Source: Prolixibacteraceae bacterium | GTDB lineage: Bacteria; Bacteroidota; Bacteroidia; Bacteroidales; Prolixibacteraceae | DNA: 43,249 nt | Direction of reading: 5' to 3' | Assembly (NCBI GenBank): GCA_028282195.1 | Contig: JANQII010000252.1 | Coordinates: forward strand, 1-43,249 | Shown here: piece after piece, positions 23,741 to 31,493 of the stretch | Position numbering within the stretch: the first letter of the stretch is position 1 | Layout: each line of letters begins with the position of its first letter | Translations under genes and position numbers: made by a program | The notes under the pieces: generated by a model | What the model saw: the letters and a program-made list of their open reading frames with translations, nothing else | Told to the model about the DNA's origin: nothing | The model's database searches: none

Positions 23741-25510
23741 ATGTCTGGTTTTAACAATAGAATTACTCCATTTGCCAAGATACTCATTGGGAAAAAGAAG
23801 ATTTATTTGTTGAGTTTCATGGTAGGGATCGTTAGCGGTGCAGCGGCACTGGTTCTGAAAAACTTAATCCATTTTATAGGTGAAACTTTAGTTGGCCATT
23901 TTAAAGAAACGGATGAAAATTACCTCTATCTTGCTTTTCCTTTGATCGGGATTATTATTACCATCTTAATCCTAAAGTACCTGATAAAAGACGATGTTAG
24001 CCATGGTGTAGCTAAAATTCTGTATTCCATTTCCAGAAAAAAAGGCAAAATAAAATCACATAATACTTTTTCATCCATGATTACCAGTAGTTTTACTATT
24101 GGTTTTGGAGGATCGGTTGGGGCAGAGGCACCTGTTGTACTTACAGGTGCATCGATTGGTTCTAACCTTGCCCGCTTTTTCAAGCTTGAGCGCGCTGATG
24201 TCATGTTAATGATTGGTTGCGGTGCTACTGGTGCAATTGCCGGGATTTTTAAAGCACCCATTGCCGGTATTGTTTTTACACTTGAAGTGCTGATGCTCGA
24301 TTTAACAATGGCTTCACTAATACCACTACTTATTTCGGGTATTACCGCAGCTGTTATGGCTTTCTTTTTTATGGGCGATACAGTGCTTTTTAAGTTTAAT
24401 ATTGTTAATCACTTTCAGGCTGAGAATATCCCATTTTATATTGTACTGGGAGTTTTTGCAGGATTGGTTTCACTTTACTTTACTAAAGTGGCCATGTATA
24501 CTGAAGGGCTTATCAAAAAGATAAAAACATCTTTGCAAAGGCTTTTAGTAGGTGGGGTAGTTTTAGGCTTACTTATTTTTATTTTTCCACCATTATGGGG
24601 TGAAGGTTACATGTCAATCAACAAAGTATTTAACGGGATGGGAGCCGATTTGCTTGACAATTCTTTCTTCTATAACCTGAAATCCAACCCATGGTTTATC
24701 ATGGTTTTCCTTCTGATGTTGGTCGTTTTTAAAGTTTTTGCCATGTCGGTAACAACTGCAAGTGGAGGAGTTGGCGGGATATTTGCACCTACTTTGTTTG
24801 TAGGGGCTATAGGAGGATATTTTCTTGCATTAACATTGAATGAACTGTTTGGGTTAAATTTGCCTATTGATAATTTTGCTTTGGCCGGCATGGGCGCCTT
24901 AATGGCAGGAGTGATGCATGCACCGCTTTTGGGCATTTTTTTAACCGCAGAAATTACTGGTGGTTATGAATTACTCTTTCCGCTTATTATTGCTTCTACC
25001 GTTTCGTATTTAACAATCATGCGTTTTGAACCGCATTCAATTTATACAAAACGATTGGCACAGGAGGGTGATTTGATAACTCACCATAAAGATAAGGCTG
25101 TTTTGCATTTTATGGAAGTTTCTGAATTGATTGAAACAGATTTTGAAGTGCTTTCGCCAAAGGCAACCCTTGGTGATTTGGTTCAGGCTATTTCACAATC
25201 TAAACGTGATTTGTTTCCAGTTGTAAATGAAGATGGAACGATTGCCGGAATGGTTAAAATGAATGATATACGCGATATCATATTTAAGCAGGACTTGTAT
25301 GAAACAACCTTGGTGAAAGACTTAATGTATATGCCACAATATTATATTTCACCCGACGATTCAATGCATGTGGTTGCTGAAAAATTTGAAAGTTGCGGCC
25401 GCTATAACCTGGCTGTAATCGATGACGAAGGCAAATACATTGGTTTTATCTCGCGTGCAAACGTTTTTTCAATCTATCGGAAAAATGTTCGTCATTCTTC
25501 CAGCGATTAA
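23741..25510 (+). CDS. ClC-family anion transporter with CBS pair (copy 2)
   Basis: 589 residues, collinear with copy 1 from the first helix to the last CBS domain. Matching segments read HGVAK (88-92) where copy 1 has HGIPN, GAEAP (127-131) where copy 1 has GLEGP, and GVGGIFAPTLF near 348. The gating Glu129 is kept, but the proline of the first anion loop and the glycine after the gating glutamate are changed, so anion selectivity may differ. The internal proton-glutamate position is again Val (FTLEV). The CBS pair ends ISRANVFSIYRK, as in copy 1. The two subunits may form a heterodimer, since ClC proteins are dimers; this is inference. Confidence 0.88.
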   Translation: MSGFNNRITPFAKILIGKKKIYLLSFMVGIVSGAAALVLKNLIHFIGETLVGHFKETDENYLYLAFPLIGIIITILILKYLIKDDVSHGVAKILYSISRKKGKIKSHNTFSSMITSSFTIGFGGSVGAEAPVVLTGASIGSNLARFFKLERADVMLMIGCGATGAIAGIFKAPIAGIVFTLEVLMLDLTMASLIPLLISGITAAVMAFFFMGDTVLFKFNIVNHFQAENIPFYIVLGVFAGLVSLYFTKVAMYTEGLIKKIKTSLQRLLVGGVVLGLLIFIFPPLWGEGYMSINKVFNGMGADLLDNSFFYNLKSNPWFIMVFLLMLVVFKVFAMSVTTASGGVGGIFAPTLFVGAIGGYFLALTLNELFGLNLPIDNFALAGMGALMAGVMHAPLLGIFLTAEITGGYELLFPLIIASTVSYLTIMRFEPHSIYTKRLAQEGDLITHHKDKAVLHFMEVSELIETDFEVLSPKATLGDLVQAISQSKRDLFPVVNEDGTIAGMVKMNDIRDIIFKQDLYETTLVKDLMYMPQYYISPDDSMHVVAEKFESCGRYNLAVIDDEGKYIGFISRANVFSIYRKNVRHSSSD

Positions 25511-25605
25511 TCTGTAGTATTTAGAATCATTCTTGTAATAAATAATTCCTTTGATTTTAGGCAGATGTCGTAAATTAGCTTTCATCATATTTAAAATCAA
25601 TGTAA

Positions 25606-26178
25606 ATGAAGCTAAAATCTACCTCCGTCCTGCTTTTATTCGTATTTGCGCTTGCCAGTACTTTAAATAATTTATATGCCGGTAGTTCTAAGTCAAAAGA
25701 AATAATTACTGATTTCTTTATGGCTGCTAATAATGCTGACTTTGAAACAATTTCAACATTAATTAGTGATGATTTTGTTATTTCAGAAGGAAATTTCATT
25801 ATTGCAAATAGCAAGGAAAAATTCCGTGAAGTATTCCTTTGGGATTCAGAATTTTCTCCCAAAACAACAGTGATTGATATAACTGAAAAGGACAATGCTT
25901 TTGAAGTTATACTTACCAAAATTTGCAAGCGAATTAAATTTTTGCACGATTCAGAAATCAAGATTAAAGTGAGGGTAACGATTAAAAATGGAATGATTAC
26001 CCGAATGGAAACAAATGATTACCTTAAGTTTGATCTTGATAAATTCCAAAAAAGAAGAGGAGAGTTCGTAAGATGGGTGAGTGCAAATCATCCTGAATTG
26101 TCTGGATTTATTAATGATCAGACAAAAGAAGGAGCAAAAAAGTATCTGAAAGCAATTGATTTGTATAAGAAAAAGTAA
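25606..26178 (+). CDS. Secreted protein with an NTF2/SnoaL-like domain
   Basis: 190 residues. Residues 1-24 look like a signal peptide (MKLKSTSVLLLFVFALAST, ending near LYAG). Residues 27-140 have the pattern of an NTF2-like fold: an opening helix with IITDFFMAANNADFETI, then LISDDFVISEG and alternating strands. The last 50 residues are helical and basic (EFVRWVSANHPELSGFI). Members of this fold bind small ligands or have no catalytic role, so no function is given. It stands first in a same-strand series with the next three genes, with a gap of only five bases to the next. Confidence 0.55.
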   Translation: MKLKSTSVLLLFVFALASTLNNLYAGSSKSKEIITDFFMAANNADFETISTLISDDFVISEGNFIIANSKEKFREVFLWDSEFSPKTTVIDITEKDNAFEVILTKICKRIKFLHDSEIKIKVRVTIKNGMITRMETNDYLKFDLDKFQKRRGEFVRWVSANHPELSGFINDQTKEGAKKYLKAIDLYKKK

Positions 26179-26183
26179 GAGAT

Positions 26184-26537
26184 ATGAAAAACCTTGATAA
26201 GTCCAAAATCGAGCAAATTGTCAAAACCAGAAAACAAGCTCATTCATTTTTCCTCAAAAAGTCTAAGGTATACCAGTCTTTTGTTGATATGGAGCAAAAA
26301 ACATACACACATGGGGAATTAAGCAAGAAAGAAAAGGAATTAATTGCCATTGGTATCTCTGTTGTGATTAATTGCGAATCGTGTATGGAATGGCACATTA
26401 AACAAGCCTTAGATGATGGAGCTACTGAATCACAAATTATTGAAGCAATTGAGGTTGGTATTGAAATGAGTGGAGGACCTGGTACTGCTTCAGCGCGATT
26501 TGCAATGAATGTGTTGGATTACTATTCAGAAGAGTAA
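26184..26537 (+). CDS. Carboxymuconolactone decarboxylase/AhpD-like protein
   Basis: 117-residue all-helical CMD-domain protein. The redox motif CESCMEWH (near residues 72-79; CxxC with a following His) marks the AhpD-like peroxidase-linked subgroup rather than the true decarboxylase. KKEKELIAIGISVVINC before it and AIEVGIEMSGGPGTA after it are typical. A role in peroxide or thiol redox defence is the usual inference for this subgroup. It lies five bases after the preceding gene, so the two are likely co-transcribed. Confidence 0.8.
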   Translation: MKNLDKSKIEQIVKTRKQAHSFFLKKSKVYQSFVDMEQKTYTHGELSKKEKELIAIGISVVINCESCMEWHIKQALDDGATESQIIEAIEVGIEMSGGPGTASARFAMNVLDYYSEE

Positions 26538-26637
26538 AAAGGCGGTATTCGCCTTGTAAATAATTCACTTTGCCGATATTTGTCTTATTGCTTGTTAGGC
26601 TATTTTCATATTTGTCATCAGAAAACATAGAAATAGC

Positions 26638-27192
26638 ATGAAAACAAAAAAGAACCAAAAAGTTTGCCCTGTAGAAGGATCAGGAAATCTGGATAACTCA
26701 TTTAGAAAACTTTTACAAAATCCTGAGAAAATAGTTAAGCCTTACATTAAATCCGGGAGTATAGCAATGGATATGGGCTGTGGCCCCGGTTTTTTTACTT
26801 TGCCGATAGCACAGCTAGTTGGTAATTCAGGGAAAGTGATTGCTGTTGATCTTCAAAAAGGAATGCTGGATAAAGTACATGGTAAAGTAGCCAATACCCG
26901 TTTTGAGGAGCGTATTGAATTGCATCAGTGCGAGGAAGAAAAGATCGGGATAACTCAAAAAGTTGATTTTATTTTAGCATTTTACATGGTGCACGAAGTT
27001 CCCGATCAGGAAAAGCTTTTGAAAGAATTTAAGTTGATACTTAAGCCTGGTGGTAAAATATTGATTGCAGAACCGCGGTTTCATGTAAATAAATCAGACT
27101 TTAACAGGATGTTATCAATCACTGAAAGGCTGGATTTTGAAGTTGTTGACCGGCCTAAAGTATTTTTCTCAAGAGCTGTCGTTCTGAAATAA
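26638..27192 (+). CDS. Class I SAM-dependent methyltransferase
   Basis: 184 residues, a minimal Rossmann-like methyltransferase. Motif I is MDMGCGPGFFTLP at about 43-55, the acidic end of strand 2 is VIAVDLQKGML near 68-78, motif post-I/II lies near 105-118 (VDFILAFYMVHEVPD) and the motif III region is LKPGGKILIAEP near 143-154. The substrate cannot be told; short proteins of this kind often methylate small molecules or metals. It is 100 bases after the AhpD-like gene and 21 before the flavodoxin-fold gene on the same strand. Confidence 0.82.
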   Translation: MKTKKNQKVCPVEGSGNLDNSFRKLLQNPEKIVKPYIKSGSIAMDMGCGPGFFTLPIAQLVGNSGKVIAVDLQKGMLDKVHGKVANTRFEERIELHQCEEEKIGITQKVDFILAFYMVHEVPDQEKLLKEFKLILKPGGKILIAEPRFHVNKSDFNRMLSITERLDFEVVDRPKVFFSRAVVLK

Positions 27193-27213
27193 GAAAACTA
27201 AAAATACAAACGA

Positions 27214-27837
27214 ATGAGAATATTGATTGTACTTGGACATCCGGAGCAGGGTAGTTTTAACCATACAATTGCTGAAACGTGTAAGCTAAGTTTGGAAAAG
27301 AATGGTCATAAAGTCATTTACCATGATCTGTATCTGGAAAAGTTTGATCCTAATCTGCAGGGAGAAGAAATACCTAAAGACGGCAAGATTTCTGAAGAAA
27401 TACAAAAGCATTGTGATGAACTGGTAAGCTGCGATGGAATAATTGTGGTACACCCGAACTGGTGGGGAATGCCGCCAGCAATACTGAAAGGTTGGATTGA
27501 CCGTGTATTCAGGCCTGATGTGGCTTACAAATTTGTTGAAGGCGATAGTGGGGAAGGAGTACCTGTCGGACTTTTAAAAGCAAAGTCAGCTTTAGTTTTC
27601 AATACTTCAAATACAAGTGCTGAGCGTGAGAACAATATTTTTAAAGATCCGCTGGAAACCATCTGGAAGAACTGTGTGTTTGATTTGTGTGGAGTAAAAA
27701 ATGTTTACCGTAAAATGTTCCGGATTATTGTTACCAGTACGAAAGAACAGAGAAATGAATGGCTTGAGATTGTAAAGCAAAAAGTTGATTTGTATTTTCC
27801 CGTCGAAAAGCTATTTCAAAATCCGGTAGAAGTATAG
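27214..27837 (+). CDS. Flavodoxin-fold NAD(P)H oxidoreductase
   Basis: 207-residue cytosolic FMN/FAD quinone or nitro-reductase of the YwrO/KefF/NQO branch. The start ILIVLGHPEQGSFNHTI is the flavin phosphate loop of this branch. IIVVHPNWWGMPPAILKGWIDRVF near 82-106 is its diagnostic central segment (PxxWxxxPAxLKGWxDRV), and FNTSNTSAERE near 128 binds the flavin ring. It would detoxify quinones using NAD(P)H. Its 3' end overlaps the convergent minus-strand membrane protein gene by 27 bp. Confidence 0.85.
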   Translation: MRILIVLGHPEQGSFNHTIAETCKLSLEKNGHKVIYHDLYLEKFDPNLQGEEIPKDGKISEEIQKHCDELVSCDGIIVVHPNWWGMPPAILKGWIDRVFRPDVAYKFVEGDSGEGVPVGLLKAKSALVFNTSNTSAERENNIFKDPLETIWKNCVFDLCGVKNVYRKMFRIIVTSTKEQRNEWLEIVKQKVDLYFPVEKLFQNPVEV

Positions 27838-28203
27838 ATAAATCAAAATAAAAAGACCGGTGAATATGGTGTTGGTCATTGAAAATGAGTTTTTGCCCAA
27901 CCAAAGTATGGGTGTAAGTAGAATCGTCATTTGAGCAATCAAATAAACCCAAAATCCGATTTTTCGGATATGATACATCTTATACACCCCAAAAAGCGAA
28001 AAAGCATATAACAGCCCAAAAACAGCAAAATAGAGTGGGGAAGTACCATCGGTACTGGTAATGTTTGTGATGCTTTGGATTTTATTTACTGCCTGCTCAT
28101 AAAACAATGCAGCCCCCAAATAGATAATTACTGACATGCAGCCTGCTATAGTACTTAGTAATAAGGCTGCTTTAAATAGTAGTGGTTTGTTGTTTTGGTT
28201 CAT
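27811..28203 (-). CDS. Small four-helix membrane protein, unrecognised
   Basis: 130 residues with four predicted hydrophobic segments: about 10-32, 57-75, 82-97 and 108-126. Short basic loops (KMYHIRKIG) suggest an in-facing centre loop. No family recognised. A TATATTTG promoter box lies 18 bases before its start, which supports it as a real gene. The 3' end overlaps the convergent oxidoreductase gene by 27 bp. Confidence 0.6.
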   Translation of the reverse strand: MNQNNKPLLFKAALLLSTIAGCMSVIIYLGAALFYEQAVNKIQSITNITSTDGTSPLYFAVFGLLYAFSLFGVYKMYHIRKIGFWVYLIAQMTILLTPILWLGKNSFSMTNTIFTGLFILIYLYFYRILK

Positions 28204-28220
28204 AATTTAATTTTCTATCG

Positions 28221-28228
28221 CAAATATA
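28221..28228 (-). promoter_or_regulatory. -7 box (TATATTTG) before the small membrane protein gene
   Basis: Exact TAnnTTTG match on the minus strand, 18 bases before the ATG at 28203. A TTTG (28257-28254) lies 25 bases upstream, slightly beyond normal spacing. Confidence 0.5.
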
Positions 28229-28294
28229 GAATAGTTTTGTAAATGTGTTTGAACAAATGGTGCATGTTGAGTTACATCATATTCTATCAAAAAA

Positions 28295-28735
28295 TTAATC
28301 CTGTCCATAAACATAGTCCTCACCACGTGGTAAGTCTTGTATGGCTGAAAGCATTTCTTTGGGAGGCTTGGTTATTCTTCTTTTGCTTAGGTTCATCCAT
28401 GCACCTTGGACAGTCACATGAGCACACTTCTCACCATGTTGGTTAAAAATCTCGTGATGAAACTTCCATTTTATCGCCCGATTTGATTCAGTTCCATTTA
28501 AAATGTTTACCATTACCGTGTCATTGGCTTTTAACTCTTTTATAAATGTACATTCCTCTTTAAACAGAACAGACCCAATTTCAAGTTTATTCATCGTTTC
28601 AACATCATATCCCTTTACTTCCAAAAATTTCCCTCGAAGATGGGTCCCAAAATCGTAATATGCTGAATGGCGTACATGTCTGTTTTGATCAACATCTGAC
28701 CACCTTATTTCTATCTGTTTTTCAAACTTTTTCAT
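28295..28735 (-). CDS. Acyl-CoA thioesterase-like hotdog protein
   Basis: 146 residues when started at the ATG at 28735, where MKKFEKQIEIRWSDVDQNRHV begins the 4HBT/hotdog domain. The frame stays open up to 28909, but those extra 58 codons lie in the structured repeat at 28799-28863 and do not look like a protein domain, so the longer start is rejected. RWSDVDQNRHVRHSAYYDF is the family's active-site helix entry. It is a second thioesterase of this fold in the window, distinct in sequence from the one at 3103-3519. The substrate is unknown. Confidence 0.75.
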   Translation of the reverse strand: MKKFEKQIEIRWSDVDQNRHVRHSAYYDFGTHLRGKFLEVKGYDVETMNKLEIGSVLFKEECTFIKELKANDTVMVNILNGTESNRAIKWKFHHEIFNQHGEKCAHVTVQGAWMNLSKRRITKPPKEMLSAIQDLPRGEDYVYGQD

Positions 28736-28798
28736 GTGTGATTTTTTATGGACTGTAATTGTTTTAAGAATTTGCTTGAACGATAAATTGGATGTGCC

Positions 28799-28863
28799 GT
28801 AGTGGTTTGCGTTGCGAGTTAGTGTCAGCCGATATGCAGACACAATGCGGGAGCAACCACTAC
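28799..28863. repeat. Structured inverted-repeat element behind the GIY-YIG gene
   Basis: GTAGTGGTT (28799-28807) and AACCACTAC (28855-28863) are perfect arms, extended inward by partly paired GC..GC and GTGTC/GACAC segments, so about 65 bp can fold as one imperfect hairpin. A CG-rich tail (CCGAAACCGCAC to CATATGTCAAAGTTG) runs on to the GIY-YIG stop at 28917. I recall similar sequences between small cargo genes in many Bacteroidota. The shape resembles an integron attC site, but clear 1L/1R core boxes are not evident. Confidence 0.55.
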
Positions 28864-28916
28864 CGAAACCGCACATACCCGCTATGACATATGTCAAAGT
28901 TGTTACCACCCGTATT

Positions 28917-29783
28917 TTAGTTTTTGTTCAATCCAAAAGTTCTTGTTCCAAGTTTTTCTTTCCATAAACTTTCTGAATCAACACATTCTTTCTGAGATGC
29001 ATTTTTTGAAAGAACTTCAAGAATGGAATATTGAAAGTTTTCATGAAAGACGCTGTTATTTTCCTTTAATTCAATTAATTCTTTGTTTCCTCCAGTAAAG
29101 TCTCCTTTAGCATAACTTTCCCATCTTTGCCATAATCCGTTTTGTCCGTAAGTTGTACCAATATATTGATTGCCTGATTTCTTGTCCAATATCAAGTAAA
29201 CTGCTTGGAGTCTTGTCAGTGATTCGTACCACTTTGCATGTGCTTGCGGATTATTGATTATTGTTTTCAATTCAGAAGCACTGATTTTAATTCTCATTAA
29301 ACCAGGAAATTCATCGACAAAATTATATGGTAATATTTTTACGACTTCTTTGTCTTTTACATTTCCATAAGTATTGTACCACCCTCTAGGAACGACCCAA
29401 TCTATAATTACTCTGTTTTCAAATTTAACAAATTCATGCATTTTCTCAAGCTGTATAAACAAATCATTATTTTCATCTTGGGGTATGCAAAACTTTTCTA
29501 ATTGGTCTGAATACTTAGGTAAATTCTGATTCTCCAAGATTCCAATGTTTCGATATACTCCAAAGAGCCTTGCTTGATTATTAGGTTCGGCGAGAAAACT
29601 CACAATCGTTATACATTCTCTAAAAGCAGAAGACTTTTTTTGAAAACTTTGGTATTCTTCGATTAAATTCTTTTGAAGCATTTCGACTAAGTTTTCATGA
29701 TAGTGTCTTACCATAATCACTTTTCCGTTTTTGCTTAATTGGTCAAGAGGTAAAATGTCTTGTAAGTAAATTTTATCTATCAT
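28917..29783 (-). CDS. GIY-YIG nuclease-domain protein
   Basis: 288 residues. The C-terminal third is a GIY-YIG domain: AVYLILD at 194-200, YIG at 207-209, GLWQRWESY with the catalytic-type Arg at 216-224, GGNKELIEL at 231-239, and a final ESLWKEKLGTRTFG carrying the conserved Glu. The first 190 residues are mixed alpha/beta with no family I recognise, although LPYNFVDEFPGLMRIKIS followed by LKTIINNP is typical of this architecture. It is probably a stand-alone cargo gene of the type scattered in Bacteroidota. The structured repeat at its 3' end supports mobility. Confidence 0.75.
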   Translation of the reverse strand: MIDKIYLQDILPLDQLSKNGKVIMVRHYHENLVEMLQKNLIEEYQSFQKKSSAFRECITIVSFLAEPNNQARLFGVYRNIGILENQNLPKYSDQLEKFCIPQDENNDLFIQLEKMHEFVKFENRVIIDWVVPRGWYNTYGNVKDKEVVKILPYNFVDEFPGLMRIKISASELKTIINNPQAHAKWYESLTRLQAVYLILDKKSGNQYIGTTYGQNGLWQRWESYAKGDFTGGNKELIELKENNSVFHENFQYSILEVLSKNASQKECVDSESLWKEKLGTRTFGLNKN

Positions 29784-30074
29784 ACAGTGAATTTATTATA
29801 TGGGTTGTTTATCGTTCTATCTTTTGACCAAAAGTCCGTTGGACGTAGGGAAAAAAGTTCCGCATAAGCGGAATGAACGATCAACGTAAGTATGTATACA
29901 TCACCTTTATATCTACCATTAAACTCCTAATTTAATCATTTTACATATTTGTTGGGGTGGTTTGTTGAGGATATGTTTATAAAAACTGGTTTAATAAAAC
30001 TTAGGCCAGTGCTTGCAATTGTGGGTAGGGAACTATCATCGTCACGTTTCGTGGCTGCGTATGCCACTTTCACT
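29784..30074. other. 291-bp gap with three small hairpins
   Basis: Upstream of the GIY-YIG gene lie CTTTTGACCAAAAG (29821-29834), GTCCGTTGGAC (29834-29844) and TTCCGC-ATAA-GCGGAA (29858-29873) in a row. At 30050-30066 TGGCTGCGTATGCCA-type pairing may mark the 3' end of the minus-strand gene ending at 30075. No gene or promoter is supported. Confidence 0.45.
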
Positions 30075-30950
30075 TCAAACTTCACTTCGTTGGTCTTCAG
30101 TGAGTGTCATTGATTTAATGGCCTCTTTAACCGTCATCTTTTCTTTGATGTTCCTGTCCTTTGCCAGTTGATTACAAACAGTGATAATGCCATTATCAAG
30201 TACATCCAGTCCGTTAAAAATCTCTGCACTCATGCAGTCTACCGTGCATGCAAGGATTCCTGCATCATTTAAAGATTCGAGACTTTTTATGCCGGCATTA
30301 TTTTTACCGATTCCGGCATCATTAAAAAACACGGCTTTAACGCGATGTTTCTGTGCATAATCTCCTGCACTCAAACCGCCATGTGATCCACACACAACGA
30401 TATCTCCTGCATTGTTCTCGTTTAGGAAAGTGATGCTATCGGTTATGGTGATATCCACTCCTTCAATGTGTGTTTGCGATTGTTTTTTTAGGTCTTCCTT
30501 GCTACCCTTCACTTCATGCTTAATAAGCGATTCAAACTTCTTGCTTTTTTGAGTAGACGAAGGGGGCTTGATACTATTGATTATTTTGGCAATGGCCTCT
30601 TTTACAGAATCACCGATTTGGATTCCGGCCACTTCCGCCTGGGTGGTGGTGTGGCTTATGATCCCGCTCTCCCATGTATCGCGGGAAATACCTATCTCAG
30701 CGCTATTGCAATCAACGGCACAGGCCAGAATATTCTCAGCCTCGTAATGTGTGAGACCTCTGATCCCTGCCTGATTTTTTCCTATCCCTGCATTGTTGAG
30801 GAAAACAGCTTTTACATGACAGTTTTTTACGTGTCGGGCAAGATCCTTATTACCTCCGCAATGGGATCCGCAAACAAGAATTGGACTTGTATTGCCGGGT
30901 TGTAAATCACCTAAACTATCCAGTAGCACTACACCATCAGGTAATTCCAT
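30075..30950 (-). CDS. Unrecognised protein with two tandem copies of one domain
   Basis: 291 residues made of two homologous halves, about 11-121 and 171-281, joined by a charged linker. Shared blocks: CGSH(C/G)GG (27-33 and 187-193), VKAVF-N-AGIGKN-AGI (46-63 and 204-221), ILAC-VDC-SAEI (74-86 and 232-244) and GII (96-98 and 254-256). Each half keeps a Cys pair in AC-VDC (77/81 and 235/239). Where half 2 has the acidic NDAGIGK, half 1 has NNAGIGK. I recall single-domain relatives in Proteobacteria but no function. No signal peptide or membrane helix. Its neighbours upstream are iorA and iorB on the same strand, separated by 540 bp of repeats. Confidence 0.6.
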   Translation of the reverse strand: MELPDGVVLLDSLGDLQPGNTSPILVCGSHCGGNKDLARHVKNCHVKAVFLNNAGIGKNQAGIRGLTHYEAENILACAVDCNSAEIGISRDTWESGIISHTTTQAEVAGIQIGDSVKEAIAKIINSIKPPSSTQKSKKFESLIKHEVKGSKEDLKKQSQTHIEGVDITITDSITFLNENNAGDIVVCGSHGGLSAGDYAQKHRVKAVFFNDAGIGKNNAGIKSLESLNDAGILACTVDCMSAEIFNGLDVLDNGIITVCNQLAKDRNIKEKMTVKEAIKSMTLTEDQRSEV

Positions 30951-30976
30951 GTTATACCTTTTTTATTATAATCGTT

Positions 30977-31190
30977 AAAACCACCTCCTTTGGTGGTGGC
31001 AAGTTTAAACGGCAGTATCTTGTTCTTATTACAAATAAATGTAAAATATCGAATCAGAAACATCGAATCAGGAACTTCCTTGCCAAGTCCTTTTACATTT
31101 CTTGTTTCTTATTTTGACTTTCTATCTTAATTTCTATATCAACGCTCTATGGGGGCAAATTAAGCCCACCTTCTTTGAGGGGGGATCTTT
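30977..31190. repeat. Dispersed intergenic repeat, copy B
   Basis: About 214 bp, same order of blocks as copy A at 18264-18516, in the same orientation: opening AAACCACCTCCTTTGGTGGT, GTTTAAACGGC, ATAAATGTAAAATAT, TTTCTTATTTTGACTTTCT, CTATGGGGGCAAATTAAG and CCACCTTCTTTGAGGG. The centre lacks the insert found in copy A. The closing hairpin is weaker here. It lies 26 bases upstream of the start codon of the two-domain gene, so it also forms that gene's 5' region. Confidence 0.75.
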
Positions 31191-31374
31191 ATTTTCCAGT
31201 TAATGGTTAAAACCTCCGAATGATTTCGGAGCGGGCTCTGCTCCCGATAGCTATCGGGATTCCTACTTCCGACTTCTGTCTCCCGTCTTCCAGTGCTCAG
31301 TAGTTTAGTTTGAACTTAGCACTTGGTATTATTTTCCTTATGGCTTAACATCTATTGATTCTCGACAATTGACT
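31191..31374. repeat. Clustered palindromes and heptamers
   Basis: CTCCGAA-TGAT-TTCGGAG (about 31214-31231) is followed by the 18-bp perfect palindrome TCCCGATAGCTATCGGGA (31242-31259) and then four 7-bp units, CTTCCGA, CTTCTGT, CTCCCGT, CTTCCAG (31266-31293). No gene is present. Confidence 0.65.
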
Positions 31375-31493
31375 AATGACCAATAATCAATGACCAATAA
31401 CCAATGACCAATAACCAATGACCAATAACCAATAACCAATGACCAATAACCAATAACCAATGACCAATAACCAATAATCAATAACCAATGACT
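31375..31493. repeat. Heptanucleotide tandem array, about 17 units
   Basis: Seventeen 7-bp units alternate between AATGACC and AATAACC with a few AATAATC variants. The array runs into the stop codon of iorB (31494-31492), so the last repeat supplies part of the stop. Such arrays change length easily by slippage. Confidence 0.9.

Noticed and set aside
28799..28863. True integron attC site
   Set aside because: The hairpin shape fits, but clear GTTRRRY/RYYYAAC core boxes and an integrase are not seen, so it is only called attC-like.
28736..28909. N-terminal extension of the thioesterase gene to an ATG at 28909
   Set aside because: The extra 58 codons translate the structured repeat, while the hotdog domain begins at the ATG at 28735.
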